Source of the DNA: Ectobacillus ponti
GTDB lineage: Bacteria > Bacillota > Bacilli > Bacillales > Bacillaceae_G
DNA: 64,000 nt
Direction of reading: 5' to 3'
NCBI RefSeq assembly: GCF_024294785.1
Contig: NZ_JANCLT010000012.1
Location: forward strand, 52,846 to 116,845
Positions 14,734 to 23,557 of this stretch are shown piece by piece; the stretch's first letter is position 1, and the number at the start of each line of letters is the position of its first letter. Position numbers and translations under genes: made by a program. The notes beneath the pieces are model-generated. The model had not been told where the DNA came from. It did no database searches and saw nothing but the letters and a program-made list of their open reading frames with translations.

Positions 14734-16755
14734 ATGCTAGTGACAGAAAAAACAGAACTTGATCAGTTAGCCATCCATACCATTCGCACATTATCCATTG
14801 ATGGAATTGAAAAGGCGAATTCCGGCCATCCGGGCATGCCTATGGGGGCAGCACCGATGGCATATGCGCTTTGGGCAAAGGAAATGAATCATAACCCGGC
14901 GAATCCGCAATGGTTTAACCGGGACCGCTTTGTGCTGTCTGCCGGCCATGGTTCCATGCTGCTGTACAGCCTGCTGCATGTGTTTGGCTATGATATGACG
15001 CTGCAGGATTTGCGGGAATTTCGGCAGTGGGGCAGCCGGACGCCCGGACATCCGGAATTTGGGCATACGCCGGGAGTAGAAGCAACAACGGGGCCGCTTG
15101 GACAAGGGGTTGCAATGGCAGTCGGCATGGCAATGGCAGAACGGCATTTGGCTGAGGTGTACAACCGGGAGAACTATGAAATTGTCAATCACTATACCTA
15201 CAGTATTTGCGGGGATGGAGATTTAATGGAGGGCGTATCTGCCGAAGCAGCTTCGCTTGCGGGACATTTAAAGCTTGGCCGGCTGATTGTTCTATATGAT
15301 TCCAATGACATTTCTCTCGACGGAGACCTGCATCTATCATTCTCGGAAAGTGTGGAACAGCGCTTCCGGGCTTACGGCTGGCAGGTTATCCGTGTGGAGG
15401 ACGGCAACGACACAGCAGCAATTCAGCAGGCGTTGCAGGACGCAAAGGCTGATGTGAGCCGCCCAACCTTAATTGAAGTAAAAACTATAATCGGCTATGG
15501 CTCTCCAAACAAAGCAGGTACATCCGACTCGCATGGTTCGCCGCTTGGCGCAGAAGAAGCGCGTCTGACAAAGGAAGCGTATGGCTTGGGGGAGGCAGAG
15601 CCATTCTTTGTTTCGGAGCAGGTGTATGAGCATGTGCAGGCATACACAGTGCTCGGCAAGCAAAAGGAAGAGGAGTGGAACAAGCAGCTGCAAGCGTACA
15701 AGCTTGCCTACCCTGAGCTGGCAGCACAGTTTCAGGCTGCAGTTGCCGGCGTCTTGCCGGAGGGCTGGGAGCAGCAGTTGCCCATTTTCCCGGCAGGAGG
15801 ATCCATGGCAACACGCGCTTCTTCAGGAAAAACGCTGAATGCGGCTGCCAAGGAAATTCCGCAGCTGCTTGGCGGATCTGCTGATTTGGCCGGCTCCAAT
15901 AAGACAACGCTCACTTTTGAGAAGAATTATGGGATGGACAGCTATGCGGCCCGCAACATTTGGTTTGGCGTACGGGAATTTGCGATGGGGGCTGCCATGA
16001 ATGGTATGGCTCTCCATGGCGGAGTCAAGGTATTTGGTGCAACCTTCTTTGTGTTCTCGGATTATCTGCGCCCGGCCATTCGCCTTGCTGCATTGATGAA
16101 GCTTCCTGTGATATACGTATTTACACACGACAGCATTGCGGTGGGAGAAGACGGCCCGACGCATGAGCCGGTTGAGCAGTTGGCCGCCTTGCGGGCAATG
16201 CCTGGGGTTTCTGTGGTTCGTCCGGCAGATGCAAAGGAAACGGTTGCGGCATGGCGCTTGGCCATTGAGAGTGAAGACACACCAACAGCGCTTGTACTGA
16301 CGCGCCAAGATCTTCCGACTTTGCCGTTGGAGGATAGCGCGGTTTACGAAGGAGTGAGCAAGGGCGCATATGTAGTGTCACCGGCATCCGGGGAAGCAGC
16401 AGGCATTCTATTGGCAACCGGCTCGGAGGTTTCCTTGGCCATGGCGGCGCAGCAGCAGCTTGAACAGGAAGGCGTTTTTGTTGCTGTGGTCAGCATGCCG
16501 AGCTGGGACCGCTTTGAGAAGCAGCCGTCTTCTTATAAGGAAAGTATCCTGCCAAAGAACATACCGGCTCGCTTGGCAATTGAAATGGGCTGCTCTCTTG
16601 GCTGGAGAGAGTATGTTGGGGATCAGGGCAGCATGATTACGGTAGACCGCTTTGGCGCATCCGCCCCGGCCGGCAGACTGCTGAAGGAGTATGGGTTTAC
16701 AGTGGAGAATGTAGTGCAGCGCTTCAAAGAGCTGGTTGCTTCTTTGCATAAATAA
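14734..16755 (+). CDS. tkt: Transketolase
   Basis: The 673-aa protein is full length. It has the thiamine diphosphate motif beginning [13 protein letters not shown] near residue 155, the N-terminal [14 protein letters not shown] with catalytic His, and the pyrimidine-domain segment [26 protein letters not shown] precedes the ATG. It moves two-carbon units between pentose and triose/tetrose phosphates. Its place at the end of the kinase/LarA operon, with no obvious terminator before it, suggests induced supply of the non-oxidative branch when the sugar acid is used. Bacillus genomes normally also carry a housekeeping tkt, so this may be a second copy. Confidence 0.97.
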   Translation: MLVTEKTELDQLAIHTIRTLSIDGIEKANSGHPGMPMGAAPMAYALWAKEMNHNPANPQWFNRDRFVLSAGHGSMLLYSLLHVFGYDMTLQDLREFRQWGSRTPGHPEFGHTPGVEATTGPLGQGVAMAVGMAMAERHLAEVYNRENYEIVNHYTYSICGDGDLMEGVSAEAASLAGHLKLGRLIVLYDSNDISLDGDLHLSFSESVEQRFRAYGWQVIRVEDGNDTAAIQQALQDAKADVSRPTLIEVKTIIGYGSPNKAGTSDSHGSPLGAEEARLTKEAYGLGEAEPFFVSEQVYEHVQAYTVLGKQKEEEWNKQLQAYKLAYPELAAQFQAAVAGVLPEGWEQQLPIFPAGGSMATRASSGKTLNAAAKEIPQLLGGSADLAGSNKTTLTFEKNYGMDSYAARNIWFGVREFAMGAAMNGMALHGGVKVFGATFFVFSDYLRPAIRLAALMKLPVIYVFTHDSIAVGEDGPTHEPVEQLAALRAMPGVSVVRPADAKETVAAWRLAIESEDTPTALVLTRQDLPTLPLEDSAVYEGVSKGAYVVSPASGEAAGILLATGSEVSLAMAAQQQLEQEGVFVAVVSMPSWDRFEKQPSSYKESILPKNIPARLAIEMGCSLGWREYVGDQGSMITVDRFGASAPAGRLLKEYGFTVENVVQRFKELVASLHK

Positions 16756-16769
16756 TGCAAAAATAAGAG

Positions 16770-16803
16770 AAGGAGATTTTCTGTGCGGAGAATCTCCTTT
16801 TTT
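16770..16803 (+). terminator. Intrinsic terminator of the larA-tkt operon
   Basis: AAGGAGATT pairs with AATCTCCTT around a loop of about 12 bases, followed by a run of T (16797-16803). It closes the long operon. Confidence 0.85.
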
Positions 16804-16823
16804 AAATTAAGGGGGAGCAGAGG

Positions 16824-17252
16824 ATGAAAATTGCACTGATTGCACACGACAAAAAGAAGAAGGATATGGTTCATTTTGTAGCGGCCTATAAACCCATTTT
16901 CGCAAAGCATGAGCTGTATGCGACAGGGACAACAGGCGGCCTGATTATAGAGAACACAGGTCTGAGCGTTCATCGCTTTCAATCCGGCCCGCTTGGCGGA
17001 GATCAGGAAATAGGTGCCTTAATTGCCAAAAATAAAATGGACATGGTCATCTTTTTCCGGGATCCTCTTACGGCGCAGCCGCATGAGCCTGATATTTCTG
17101 CTCTTATTCGGCTCTGTGATGTGTACAATATCCCGTTGGCAACAAATATGGGAACGGCGGAAATTTTGGTGCACGGGCTGCAAAGGGGAGATTTGAACTG
17201 GCGCACCATCATTCATGAACGGCAGCAGAAGGAAACACCGGGAGCCCAATAA
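16824..17252 (+). CDS. mgsA: Methylglyoxal synthase
   Basis: The 142-aa protein has the complete methylglyoxal synthase pattern: [12 protein letters not shown] at the start, the phosphate-binding ATGTTGG loop, [10 protein letters not shown], and [14 protein letters not shown] with the catalytic Asp and His. It converts dihydroxyacetone phosphate to methylglyoxal and phosphate, an overflow bypass when triose phosphates build up. It follows tkt after a terminator and has its own ribosome binding site (AAGGGGG) and terminator. It may be read separately or by read-through from the sugar-acid operon. Confidence 0.95.
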   Translation: MKIALIAHDKKKKDMVHFVAAYKPIFAKHELYATGTTGGLIIENTGLSVHRFQSGPLGGDQEIGALIAKNKMDMVIFFRDPLTAQPHEPDISALIRLCDVYNIPLATNMGTAEILVHGLQRGDLNWRTIIHERQQKETPGAQ

Positions 17253-17261
17253 CTGCAACGC

Positions 17262-17296
17262 AAGACCCGCGGCACTGTCCCGGGTCTTATTTTTTC
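17262..17296 (+). terminator. Intrinsic terminator after mgsA
   Basis: AAGACCCG (17262-17269) pairs with CGGGTCTT (17281-17288), followed by ATTTTTT. The 270 bp from here to the next gene hold no visible gene and should contain the promoter of the molybdenum hydroxylase operon. Confidence 0.85.
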
Positions 17297-17569
17297 GCTG
17301 CAGACATGTTAAATCAAAAGGGCTGATATGATGACTGGCCATCCTGTTGGCAGAAAGAATCCGGCTGCAGCATGTTTTGCCCAGATTCTTTTTGGTAATG
17401 AGTATAACCTAAATACGTATTTTGAATTTCATTTACTGTAAAAGAAGGTAAGTAACAAAACAGCAAAGAGAAAGTAAAAGGTACTTATAAGCTGTTTGGC
17501 AAGGACTCTCTGTGCTAAACAGGCAGGATTGTCCATATATTGGTAGCAAAGCAAGGAGGAGAGAGTGGG

Positions 17570-19912
17570 ATGCCTGAGTATCAAGCAGTCGGCAAAAGTG
17601 TTCCGCGAAAGGAAAGCTGGGACAAGGTTACGGGCAGGGCTGAGTATATAGATGACCAAGAGGAAATAGGAACACTGCATGCAGTATTTGTGACAAGCCC
17701 GTATGCACATGCGTACATAGAGGGAATGGATATCGCAGAAGCAAAGCAAATACCGGGTGTGCAGGCGATTGTAACAGGGCGGGATATGCCGATGCTGGTG
17801 GGATCCAGCATTGTGGACCGGCCGCCGCTTGCTTTCGAGAAGGTCCGGTATTTTGGTGAGCCAGTGGCAATGGTGATTGCGGATACAGAGGCGGCGGCCA
17901 GAAGAGGGGCGTTCTCTGTGCGGACCGTTTATCGGGAACTCCCCGTCGTGCACACACCGCTGCAGGCCTATCAGCCGGACAGCATCCTCGTTCATGAACG
18001 GCTGGGAGAGTACAAGGTAAGAGAGGAAGCAAAGCCCGAGCCGGGAACGAACATTTCTAACCGGACGAAGGTTCGAAAGGGCAGCATCCAGCAGGGGTTC
18101 GCTGAGAGTGATGTCATTGTGGAGGAATATTTCTCTTTTCCGCAATCGCTTCATGCAGCGATGGAGACAAGATGTGCCGAAGCGGAGATTAAGCCGAGTG
18201 GAGAGGTATGGATAGCCTCCAGTTCACAGGCGCCCTTTGAAATTCGCGAGCAGCTCAGCATGGACTTTGGCTTGGATGAATCCAAAATTAATGTGCACGT
18301 GCCGCTGGTGGGCGGAGCATACGGTGGCAAGACACATGTGCAACTGGAAATTCTTGCTTATATTGCCTCGAAGGCTGTCGGCGGACGAAGAGTAAAGCTG
18401 CGCAACAGCCGGGAAGAAGACTCGGCCACATCGCCAACCCACATCGGGCTGCAGGCGAAGGTGCGTCTTGGCTGCACGAGGGAAGGGAAGCTGAAGGCGG
18501 CAGAACTCTTATATTTATTTGACGGGGGCGCCTATGCGGAGCGGGCGGTTGTAGTCAGCAAAGCAGCCGGCTTGGATTGTACAGGGCCGTATGCCATTGA
18601 GCATGTATGGTGTGATTCCCTGTGTCTGTATACAAATCACCCGTACGCCACCGCGTTTCGTGGCTTTGGCCATTCGGAATATACTTTCGTGGTCGAACGG
18701 ACGATGGATATTTTGGCAAAAAAATTGGGGGTGGATCCGCTCGAGTTTCGGCTGCAAAACGCCATTGCCCCGGGAGATACAACACCCACACAGGTTGTAG
18801 CGACAAGGAGCAACACAGGAGAGCCGGTTCAATGTCTCATTCAGTTAAAAGAATTAATGAAATGGAATGAGGGACAGTATCAGCAAATCTCAGAGAGAAA
18901 GGTACGCGCCAAGGGCATCGCCTTCGCCTGGAAGAATTCTACAACACCAAGGGACGCCGGAGCGGGTGCTGTGCTGACATTTACAGATGAGGGCAATGTC
19001 AGCATCAACTGCGGTGCAGTTGAAATCGGCCAAGGCACAAAAACAGTGCTGACCCAGATGGCGGCTGAGGTGCTCGGGATGAATCCGGATGACGTGGATA
19101 TTGAGATGGAGGTGGATACAAAAACAGCGCCGAAGCATTGGAAAACGGCCGCAAGCCGGACGACTTATTTGGTTGGAAATGCGGTTGTCAGGGCGGCTGC
19201 GGATGCTGTTGTTCAAATGAAGGAGGCTGCAGCCGCCCTGTTGGGAGTTCCAGCGGAAGAGCTCGAAGTCGCGGGGAAAAGGGTGTATCAAAGGAACCGG
19301 ACGGAAATGGGTGTGAAGTTTTCTGATATTGTACAGGGATTTGTTAAGGAAGATGGAACAGCTGTCTCTCCTCAGATCATCGGACGGGGCTCTTATATGA
19401 TGGAGGGGATTACAGAAGCGGACCCGGCAACCGGAGCCGGCATGCATGGACCGGAATGGGGAATCATTGCCCAAGGAGTTGAAGTGGAGTTTGATACCCG
19501 GGACTGCACCTATGAAATTGTGCGGGCTGTCAGCGTGGTGGATGCCGGGAAGATATTGAGTTATAAGGGCGCACTGGGCCAGGTGATGGGCGCGATGAGC
19601 ATGGGATTAAGCTTTGCTTCCCGAGAAGGCCATCAATATGATGAGAAGGGCCGGATTTTGAATACGCAGTTCCGGTCCTACAAGGTGCTGCATTATGGGG
19701 AGCACCCGGAGTACATCGTAGAGTTTTTGGAAATTCCACATGACGGGACAGCTTTTAAATCCCGGGCGCTGGGCGAGCATGGCATTCTTGGTATGCCGGC
19801 TGCTCTGGGAAACAGCTTATCTGTGGCAGCGGGTGTTTCCCTGCATCATCTGCCTCTTACACCCGAACTGATTTGGCGGACGAGAGGGCAGGAGAGGGGG
19901 CGTCTGCTTTGA
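17570..19912 (+). CDS. Xanthine dehydrogenase-type molybdopterin-binding subunit
   Basis: The ATG at 17570 follows AAGGAGGAGAG, giving 780 aa; an in-frame TTG at 17540 is less likely. The protein has the aldehyde oxidase/xanthine dehydrogenase hammerhead domain (VTGRAEYIDDQ near residue 20) and the Mo-pterin domains, with GGAYGGKT, AFRGFG and EIGQGTKTVLTQ segments. This subunit hydroxylates purines such as hypoxanthine and xanthine, or a related heterocycle, at the Mo centre. The partner FAD and iron-sulfur genes follow with overlapping starts. In B. subtilis the corresponding subunit is PucD. Substrate identity is inferred from family only. Confidence 0.92.
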   Translation: MPEYQAVGKSVPRKESWDKVTGRAEYIDDQEEIGTLHAVFVTSPYAHAYIEGMDIAEAKQIPGVQAIVTGRDMPMLVGSSIVDRPPLAFEKVRYFGEPVAMVIADTEAAARRGAFSVRTVYRELPVVHTPLQAYQPDSILVHERLGEYKVREEAKPEPGTNISNRTKVRKGSIQQGFAESDVIVEEYFSFPQSLHAAMETRCAEAEIKPSGEVWIASSSQAPFEIREQLSMDFGLDESKINVHVPLVGGAYGGKTHVQLEILAYIASKAVGGRRVKLRNSREEDSATSPTHIGLQAKVRLGCTREGKLKAAELLYLFDGGAYAERAVVVSKAAGLDCTGPYAIEHVWCDSLCLYTNHPYATAFRGFGHSEYTFVVERTMDILAKKLGVDPLEFRLQNAIAPGDTTPTQVVATRSNTGEPVQCLIQLKELMKWNEGQYQQISERKVRAKGIAFAWKNSTTPRDAGAGAVLTFTDEGNVSINCGAVEIGQGTKTVLTQMAAEVLGMNPDDVDIEMEVDTKTAPKHWKTAASRTTYLVGNAVVRAAADAVVQMKEAAAALLGVPAEELEVAGKRVYQRNRTEMGVKFSDIVQGFVKEDGTAVSPQIIGRGSYMMEGITEADPATGAGMHGPEWGIIAQGVEVEFDTRDCTYEIVRAVSVVDAGKILSYKGALGQVMGAMSMGLSFASREGHQYDEKGRILNTQFRSYKVLHYGEHPEYIVEFLEIPHDGTAFKSRALGEHGILGMPAALGNSLSVAAGVSLHHLPLTPELIWRTRGQERGRLL

Positions 19913-20748
19913 TTCCAAGGGATTTTGAGTATTACCGCCCAAATACAATTGGCGAGGCCGCACAATTGTTTCAGCAGCTGCAGAAGGAACAGAAGGGGCC
20001 GATGTACTACAGCGGCGGGACGGAAATCATCACCGGCGGCAGATTGAATCTGACGGCTCCCGGAGCTGTGATTGACATCAAACAGATTCCAGAATGCAAG
20101 GTCATGGGGTGGCAAGGGGATACACTCGTTCTGGGTGCTGCCTTAAGCTTAACGCAGATCTCAGAGGCAAATCTGTTTCCACTTCTGGCTCAGACAGTTT
20201 CAAGAGTGGCAGACCGCACATCCTGCAACAAAATCACACTGGGAGGAAATATTGCGGGGCATATTCCGTACCGGGAAGCGGTGCTGCCGTGTTTGCTTGC
20301 TGACAGTACCTTTGTCATCGCCGGACCGGGCGGAATCCGCTATGCACCCGCTCATGAGGCTTTTCAGGAGCTGCTGCGTCTGCAGCCCGGAGAATTTCTG
20401 GTGCAGGTGCTGACAGATGGTGTCTATACAAGGGCGCCATTTTACAGTGTGAAAAGGCGCAAGCTTGAGAAAATTGACTATCCATTGATTACGCTGACCG
20501 CCTTAAAGTGGAAGGGATTCATCCGGATCGCCTGCAGCGGCCTTTGTCTCTTTCCGTTTCGTTCCATAGAAATGGAACGAGAACTGAGTGATGTACGGCT
20601 GCCGCTTGAGCAGCGGATTGAGCAGGCGCTGCGTTATATTCCGGGGCGGGTCCGCAATGATCTTCGCGGCTCCGAGGAATACCGCCTGTTTGTGCTGCGG
20701 AACATGCTTTATGATGCGGTAACTGAGCTGGAGGAGGTGAGAACCTGA
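19909..20748 (+). CDS. Xanthine dehydrogenase-type FAD-binding subunit
   Basis: The TTG at 19909 overlaps the previous stop as TTGA and has GGAGAGGGGG 8 bp upstream, so the protein is taken as 279 aa. It has the FAD-binding medium-chain pattern: PRDFEYYRPNTIGEAAQLF, the phosphate loop YSGGTEI, and the second FAD segment CNKITLGGNIAGH. It passes electrons from the 2Fe-2S clusters of the neighbouring subunit to NAD or another acceptor. It matches B. subtilis PucC in size and place. The last part (about residues 170-210) is less typical but keeps the reading frame. Confidence 0.88.
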   Translation: MIPRDFEYYRPNTIGEAAQLFQQLQKEQKGPMYYSGGTEIITGGRLNLTAPGAVIDIKQIPECKVMGWQGDTLVLGAALSLTQISEANLFPLLAQTVSRVADRTSCNKITLGGNIAGHIPYREAVLPCLLADSTFVIAGPGGIRYAPAHEAFQELLRLQPGEFLVQVLTDGVYTRAPFYSVKRRKLEKIDYPLITLTALKWKGFIRIACSGLCLFPFRSIEMERELSDVRLPLEQRIEQALRYIPGRVRNDLRGSEEYRLFVLRNMLYDAVTELEEVRT

Positions 20749-21209
20749 TGGAACAGGTATATCTTCATGTAAATGGGCGCACCCAAGGAGCGGTTATCCG
20801 AATGGCTGATACGCTTCTGGACACGCTGCGCAACCAGCTGGGGCTGACAGGCGCCAAACGCGGCTGCGAAAACGGAGACTGCGGTGCTTGCACGGTATTA
20901 ATAGATGGAATGCCATTTAAATCCTGTATTATGTTGTCCGTTGAAGCTGCCGGACGGGAAATCACGACGGCGGAAGGCTTGCAGGGAGTGCCGATCCAGC
21001 AGGCCTTCATCGAGAAATGGGCCTTTCAATGTGGATACTGTACGCCTGGCTTCATTACGAATTGCCATGCCCTGGTGAGCCTGCATCCGGATGCGGATGA
21101 CAGGGTGATTGAGAATTGGCTGCAGTCCAACATTTGCCGCTGCACAAGCTATCAGGAAATTGAAGAGGCAGTGAAATCGGTGCTGCGCAAGCAGGGTGGG
21201 GCGGAATGA
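20748..21209 (+). CDS. Xanthine dehydrogenase-type 2Fe-2S subunit
   Basis: The 153-aa protein overlaps the FAD gene by one base (TGATG). All eight cluster cysteines are visible: the plant-type set C-x4-C-x2-C with a distant Cys (GCENGDCGACT ... KSC) and the second cluster set CGYC and CRC. It carries electrons from molybdopterin to FAD. It corresponds to PucE of B. subtilis. Confidence 0.94.
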   Translation: MEQVYLHVNGRTQGAVIRMADTLLDTLRNQLGLTGAKRGCENGDCGACTVLIDGMPFKSCIMLSVEAAGREITTAEGLQGVPIQQAFIEKWAFQCGYCTPGFITNCHALVSLHPDADDRVIENWLQSNICRCTSYQEIEEAVKSVLRKQGGAE

Positions 21210-22186
21210 ACACTGTGCAGGATATATGGGAGGCGGCCGTAGCCCGCGATGAACCTTGTGTGATGGCCACGCTCGTTGGAACAGAAGGATCCTCTTACCG
21301 CAAATCGGGCGCTGTAATGGTGTTTTGGGAGGACGGCACGAGGCAGGGTATGCTGAGTGCCGGGTGCATCGAAGAAGATCTTGCTTGCCGGGCAAACGAG
21401 CTGGGGAGCGGGGACTGGCTGCTGTGCGAGTATGATACCTATGATGACACGGATGTTTCATGGGCGGTTGGATGTGCCGGAAAGATGCAAATTTTACTGG
21501 AGAGCTTGGACCATTCAGCTCTAGAGCAGCTTCAATGCGCGGTGGCACAGCTGCACCAGGGATACCAGGTGCGCGTGACGAAAAGCTTGGAAGAGCAGTG
21601 TACAGGTTTTTTCAGTGAGAACGGGCACATCTGGGGGGCAGCTGCGCCGGGAGCTTCCATATATACACAGACCATTGCCCCCAAGCCGCGGCTGGTTGTT
21701 TTCGGAGCAGGGGAGGATGCTGTGCCGCTTGTTCAGTTTGCCAGCCGGGCCGGCTTTTCCGTAATCGTCTGCGATTGGCGGGAGGCTTGGTGCAATCCGG
21801 TCCGTTTCCCGGAAGCGAAGCAGTACTTCGTTGGGCTTCCGCAAGAGGTTGTGCCGGAGCTGTCTCTGACTGAACGGGATTTTGTCGTGGTGATGACGCA
21901 TCATTTTCAGCGGGACCGGGAGCTGCTGGAGCTTCTTCAAGAGCAGAACCTGCAGTATTTGGGGGTGTTGGGAAGCAGAAAACGTACCGCCCGTTTGCTC
22001 CGGGAGTTTGCCCCTGACTGGCTCTCTGCCCCCGTCGGACTTCCGATCGGGGCAGAGGGGCCTGAGGAAATCGCCATCAGCATTGTGGCCGAAATGATTG
22101 CGGTATTGAGGGGGAAGCGCGATGAATATTGTAGGGGTGTATTTGGCTGCCGGATGCAGCAAAAGAATGGGGCCGGGCATTCATAA
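21206..22186 (+). CDS. XdhC/CoxI family molybdenum cofactor maturation factor
   Basis: The 326-aa protein overlaps the iron-sulfur gene by ATGA. The N-terminal XdhC/CoxI part has VGTEGSSYRKSGA and SAGCIEEDL. The C-terminal Rossmann part has VVFGAGEDAVPLV and LGVLGSRKRTARLL. XdhC-type proteins bind the Mo cofactor, help its sulfuration and hand it to the apo-enzyme. It matches PucA of B. subtilis in role. It overlaps the next gene by 65 bp. Confidence 0.9.
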   Translation: MNTVQDIWEAAVARDEPCVMATLVGTEGSSYRKSGAVMVFWEDGTRQGMLSAGCIEEDLACRANELGSGDWLLCEYDTYDDTDVSWAVGCAGKMQILLESLDHSALEQLQCAVAQLHQGYQVRVTKSLEEQCTGFFSENGHIWGAAAPGASIYTQTIAPKPRLVVFGAGEDAVPLVQFASRAGFSVIVCDWREAWCNPVRFPEAKQYFVGLPQEVVPELSLTERDFVVVMTHHFQRDRELLELLQEQNLQYLGVLGSRKRTARLLREFAPDWLSAPVGLPIGAEGPEEIAISIVAEMIAVLRGKRDEYCRGVFGCRMQQKNGAGHS

Positions 22187-22718
22187 GCTGCAGCTGCCGC
22201 TGCGGGGCCTGCCGCTTGGGGCTTCTGCGCTCCAGTCCGCATTGCAGTCCCGGCTGCAGCAGATTGTCGTTGTGACGAATGACAGGGCTTGGCTGCCTGC
22301 TGCTGTGCAGACGGAACGCGTGCACATCGTTCCTTGTAAACAGGCCGGGTTCGGGCAGTCCCGCTCGCTTTCCTGCGGAATTGCGTATGCAGAGCAGCTG
22401 CAGGCGGACGGCGTGCTGATCATGCTGGCGGATCAGCCGTTTGTTCCCGCGGCGCTGCTGAATCAGATTTTGGAGACATATGAACAGGAGCCTGAATGGT
22501 CCTACGTGGCTGTGTCTCATTGCGGCATCCTGCAGCCTCCTGTACTGCTTTCGCAGCAGCTGTTTCCTTTGCTGAAGGGGCTGCAGGGTGACCAAGGCGC
22601 CCGTTCGGTGCTGCGCCATCCTTCCATTGCCGGCCGGCTGATTGCTTGCGAAAGAAGGGACTGGCTGTATGATGTGGATACATGGGAGGATTATATAGAA
22701 ATACGAAAAAACGTTTAA
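22122..22718 (+). CDS. MobA-like molybdenum cofactor nucleotidyltransferase
   Basis: The 198-aa protein starts with the nucleotidyltransferase motif LAAGCSKRMG, followed by KLQLPL. It has the metal site segment MLADQPFV and VDTWEDY near the end, as in MocA/PucB/MobA-like enzymes that attach CMP or GMP to molybdopterin. Translation starts inside the end of the XdhC gene, so coupling is likely. It completes a five-gene set (Mo, FAD, Fe-S, XdhC, MobA-like), a rearranged version of the puc genes of B. subtilis. The gene converges on a small minus-strand gene with a 4-bp overlap. Confidence 0.87.
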   Translation: MNIVGVYLAAGCSKRMGPGIHKLQLPLRGLPLGASALQSALQSRLQQIVVVTNDRAWLPAAVQTERVHIVPCKQAGFGQSRSLSCGIAYAEQLQADGVLIMLADQPFVPAALLNQILETYEQEPEWSYVAVSHCGILQPPVLLSQQLFPLLKGLQGDQGARSVLRHPSIAGRLIACERRDWLYDVDTWEDYIEIRKNV

Positions 22719-22846
22719 AGCTGTCCGCGGCCGGCATCTCCGGTCTTGGATTGTGTGAAAAAGAAGATAAATGTGACCAGTAAGAGGGCACTTATATAAA
22801 TTACGTTTTCAGGCGGCTTAATGGTCGGCATATCGGTTAATGGCAT
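22715..22846 (-). CDS. Small membrane protein (43 aa)
   Basis: Reading leftward from ATG at 22846 gives 43 codons with one clear hydrophobic span (IYISALLLVTFIFFFTQ) after a Pro-rich start, and a short charged tail. AAGGACT precedes the start. It lies 5 bp after the 22852-23301 gene, so the two probably form one unit. Its stop overlaps that of the converging MobA-like gene. I do not recognise the family. Confidence 0.5.
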   Translation of the reverse strand: MPLTDMPTIKPPENVIYISALLLVTFIFFFTQSKTGDAGRGQL

Positions 22847-22851
22847 AACAA

Positions 22852-23301
22852 TCAGTCCTTCATCAGTTTTTGCAGCAGCGATTGGTCTACTGTATAATGC
22901 CGGGGTACAATGCGCTGGAACTCCCGGGATATGCTTTGGATGTCAGGAGAGGCTGCCGCAATTTTGGCAACGCCAAAAATAGGCCCGGTGACATTAATGG
23001 TAAAGCGTCTGGAGGAGGTAAAGGCACCGGATACATTAATTTGATCGCTGATCAGCAGCAGTGCAATGATGACATCCAGGATGTCGATCAGCCAGCTGGC
23101 CCATTTCCGCTGCTGCTTTCCTTCCAGTCTGCTGATGCCTGTCAAAGGGCCTCCGACAGACAGACGGAATCCTCCCGGTGTCACAAACACGCCGATAATC
23201 GTAATTTGGCCGGTCAGCAGCAGCACTGCGGTGGTGATATCGAGGTACCGCAGCAAACTGCCGACTGCCTGCAGCTCAGCTTCTGTTGTTGCACGGTTCA
23301 T
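22852..23301 (-). CDS. Unknown protein with two tandem hydrophobic repeats
   Basis: The ATG at 23301 is chosen because AAAGGAT lies 9 bp upstream; an in-frame TTG at 23310 is too close to it. The 149-aa protein has an internal duplication. The first unit begins LDITTAVLLLTGQITIIGVF and the second LDVIIALLLISDQINVSGAF. Each continues with a matching tail (FRLSVGGPLTGISRL against FTINVTGPIFGVAKI). The hydrophobic part of each unit could be a membrane or membrane-surface hairpin. The family and function are unknown to me. Its partner is the 43-aa membrane protein downstream. Confidence 0.7.
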   Translation of the reverse strand: MNRATTEAELQAVGSLLRYLDITTAVLLLTGQITIIGVFVTPGGFRLSVGGPLTGISRLEGKQQRKWASWLIDILDVIIALLLISDQINVSGAFTSSRRFTINVTGPIFGVAKIAAASPDIQSISREFQRIVPRHYTVDQSLLQKLMKD

Positions 23302-23380
23302 AATAACCAAATCCTTTGCCCAATGACCTTTTCCTGTATCCTATTCAAAAAGAGCCCGGATGCGTTATTGTCCGCCTAAA

Positions 23381-23423
23381 AAGCAGGCGCAGAGCCCTTA
23401 TCCAATGGAAAAGGACTCTGCGC
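23381..23423 (-). terminator. Terminator of the ancestral rRNA methyltransferase gene
   Basis: GCGCAGAGCCCTT (23387-23399) pairs with AAGGACTCTGCGC (23411-23423) with one mismatch. On the minus strand it is followed by CTGCTTTTT. It lies just past the displaced 3' end of the RsmF-like gene and probably terminated that gene before the prophage entered. Confidence 0.7.
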
Positions 23424-23470
23424 TGTATCATATGTGCCTGCGCAATCCCTTAGGGTACGCATATTCTCTG
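23424..23470 (-). pseudogene. Displaced 3' end of the RsmF-like methyltransferase gene
   Basis: Read on the minus strand, this segment encodes EYAYPKGLRRHI followed by TGA, almost the same ending as the intact gene at 58417 (KNAYPKGLRRHI). It is the leftover host 3' end, separated from its gene by the prophage insertion. Confidence 0.75.
23435..23454. other. Prophage attachment site, left (att core)
   Basis: The 20-bp sequence TGCCTGCGCAATCCCTTAGG is repeated exactly at 58424-58443 and falls in the 3' coding end of the methyltransferase gene in both places. It lies about 100 bp from the integrase stop codon, which is the usual arrangement. Confidence 0.9.
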
Positions 23471-23474
23471 CTGA

Positions 23475-23515
23475 ATAGCTGAAGAAACCTTGATATAACA
23501 AGGGTTTGCGGCTAT
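23475..23515. other. Imperfect hairpin between attL and the integrase gene
   Basis: ATAGC (23475-23479) pairs with GCTAT (23511-23515). Inside it, AGAAACCTTG pairs with CAAGGGTTT with small bulges. It may end the integrase transcript on the minus strand or form part of the recombination site. Confidence 0.4.
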
Positions 23516-23539
23516 CCTTATTTTAGGAAATCCGTTTTT

Positions 23540-23556
23540 TCTAACATTTATCTAAC
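23540..23556 (+). repeat. Integrase arm-type repeats, left (two TCTAAC copies)
   Basis: TCTAAC occurs at 23540-23545 and 23551-23556, 11 bp apart, beside the integrase stop. The same hexamer recurs in a cluster beside the right att site. Such short direct repeats flanking att are typical arm sites for the N-terminal domain of phage integrases. Confidence 0.55.
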
Positions 23557-23557
23557 A

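Noticed and set aside
19873-19908. Upstream TTG start of the FAD subunit
   Set aside because: The extension has no homologous residues and no ribosome binding site. TTG at 19909 has GGAGAGGGGG at good spacing.
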